From Deltaproteobacteria bacterium (lineage in GTDB: Bacteria; Desulfobacterota; Desulfobacteria; Desulfobacterales; Desulfosalsimonadaceae), in assembly GCA_024280875.1 (NCBI GenBank), contig JAJRPH010000238.1, positions 1 to 5,308 of the forward strand: DNA of 5,308 nt. The letters are read 5' to 3'. The position numbers and the translations under genes were made by a program. The notes under the pieces were generated by a model that was not told where the DNA came from, made no database searches, and was given only the letters and a program-made list of their open reading frames with translations. Below are positions 5,114 to 5,308 of this stretch, piece after piece. The stretch's first letter is position 1. Every line of letters begins with the position of its first letter.

Positions 5114-5146
5114 CCTTTTGGTATTATATAATTAAAGGAGTTTTTT
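5114..5146 (+). terminator. weak terminator-like hairpin with T-tract
   Basis: CCTTT (5114-5118) can pair with AAAGG (5134-5138) around a self-complementary ATTATATAAT loop region, followed after two bases by six Ts (5141-5146). The stem is short and AT-rich, so it would be inefficient. It lies about 130 bases past hypB and just before a probable convergent gene end, a reasonable place for a terminator. AAAGGAG also resembles a Shine-Dalgarno site, but only TTG followed directly by TAA comes after it. Confidence 0.25.
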
Positions 5147-5165
5147 AATTGTAAAACCTGAAAAA

Positions 5166-5308
5166 TTAAATGTTTGCCCACGTAAAAACCCCTGGACTTA
5201 ACAGCGCGTCACATGCCCGGGCTGTCTGCATGGTCTGGGAATGAAAAACATTGAGAAGGGCCATAGACAGACCGGATGAAGCTAAAATTGGTAAAAACGA
5301 CTGTTCCA
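5166..5308 (-). CDS. C-terminal end of a minus-strand gene, family unknown (partial)
   Basis: On the minus strand the frame is open from the right window edge for 46 codons to a stop whose complement is TTA 5166-5168. The product has a hydrophobic stretch (LPILASSGLSMALLNVF) and ends ALLSPGVFTWANI. The composition is protein-like and this segment is noticeably richer in G and C than the intergenic DNA to its left, which supports coding. It would converge on hypB. I do not recognise the family and give no function. The open frame could still be chance. Confidence 0.4.
   Translation of the reverse strand, partial: EQSFLPILASSGLSMALLNVFHSQTMQTARACDALLSPGVFTWANI

Noticed and set aside
5170..5244. 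Short + strand open frame of 24 codons starting at ATG 5170
   Set aside because: It mirrors the minus-strand open frame, has no good ribosome site and no recognisable motif.
5211..5280. CPGCLHG in a + strand frame, resembling the N-terminal motif of 2-oxoacid:ferredoxin oxidoreductase beta subunits
   Set aside because: The surrounding residues do not match that family, the frame stops after about 20 codons, and there is no start codon or ribosome site.

Overview
The window looks like a chromosomal segment of an anaerobic deltaproteobacterium, most likely in the Desulfobacterales. The grounds are a cysteine-rich [4Fe-4S] protein of a type common in that group, a hypA-hypB pair, a moderate AT-rich base composition, and a palindromic repeat with the core TCGTAAAAAGTC that I associate from memory with desulfobacterial genomes. 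No 16S rRNA or other taxonomic marker is present, so this is inference.

Left part (1-987): the last 27 codons of an unrecognised gene, a 20-bp perfect AT-rich palindrome, and an intact S1-type RNA-binding protein of the CvfB family (157-987).

Middle (988-1799): a gene graveyard. A C-terminal PIN-domain fragment, a possible minus-strand gene end, an IS66-family tnpB fragment and a C-terminal VapC-type PIN fragment lie almost end to end, and none keeps a complete gene. From 1700 to 1799 I see nothing I can support.

Right-centre (1800-4981): the coherent part of the window. A 27-bp operator-like palindrome overlaps a sigma70-like promoter and precedes a TetR-family regulator gene. The regulator's reading frame is intact from its helix-turn-helix to its end but has no usable start codon in frame. 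An upstream ATG frame joins it only if one extra A is counted in one of two A-tracts. After the regulator, all on the + strand, come a 360-residue iron-sulfur protein with a winged-helix-like N-terminus and about twenty cysteines, then HypA and HypB (overlapping by 4 bp), which deliver nickel to metalloenzymes. A 151-bp mobile palindromic element flanked by 6-bp direct repeats sits between the iron-sulfur gene and hypA. It appears to have landed in the loop of an older 15-bp perfect hairpin. The simplest reading is a TetR-controlled operon coupling an iron-sulfur electron carrier or sensor to a nickel-insertion pair. No hydrogenase subunit or other hyp gene is visible.

Right end (4982-5308): 327 bases without a complete gene. 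They hold a second imperfect inverted-repeat element (5005-5089), a weak AT-rich terminator-like hairpin, and the probable C-terminal 46 codons of a minus-strand gene running off the edge.
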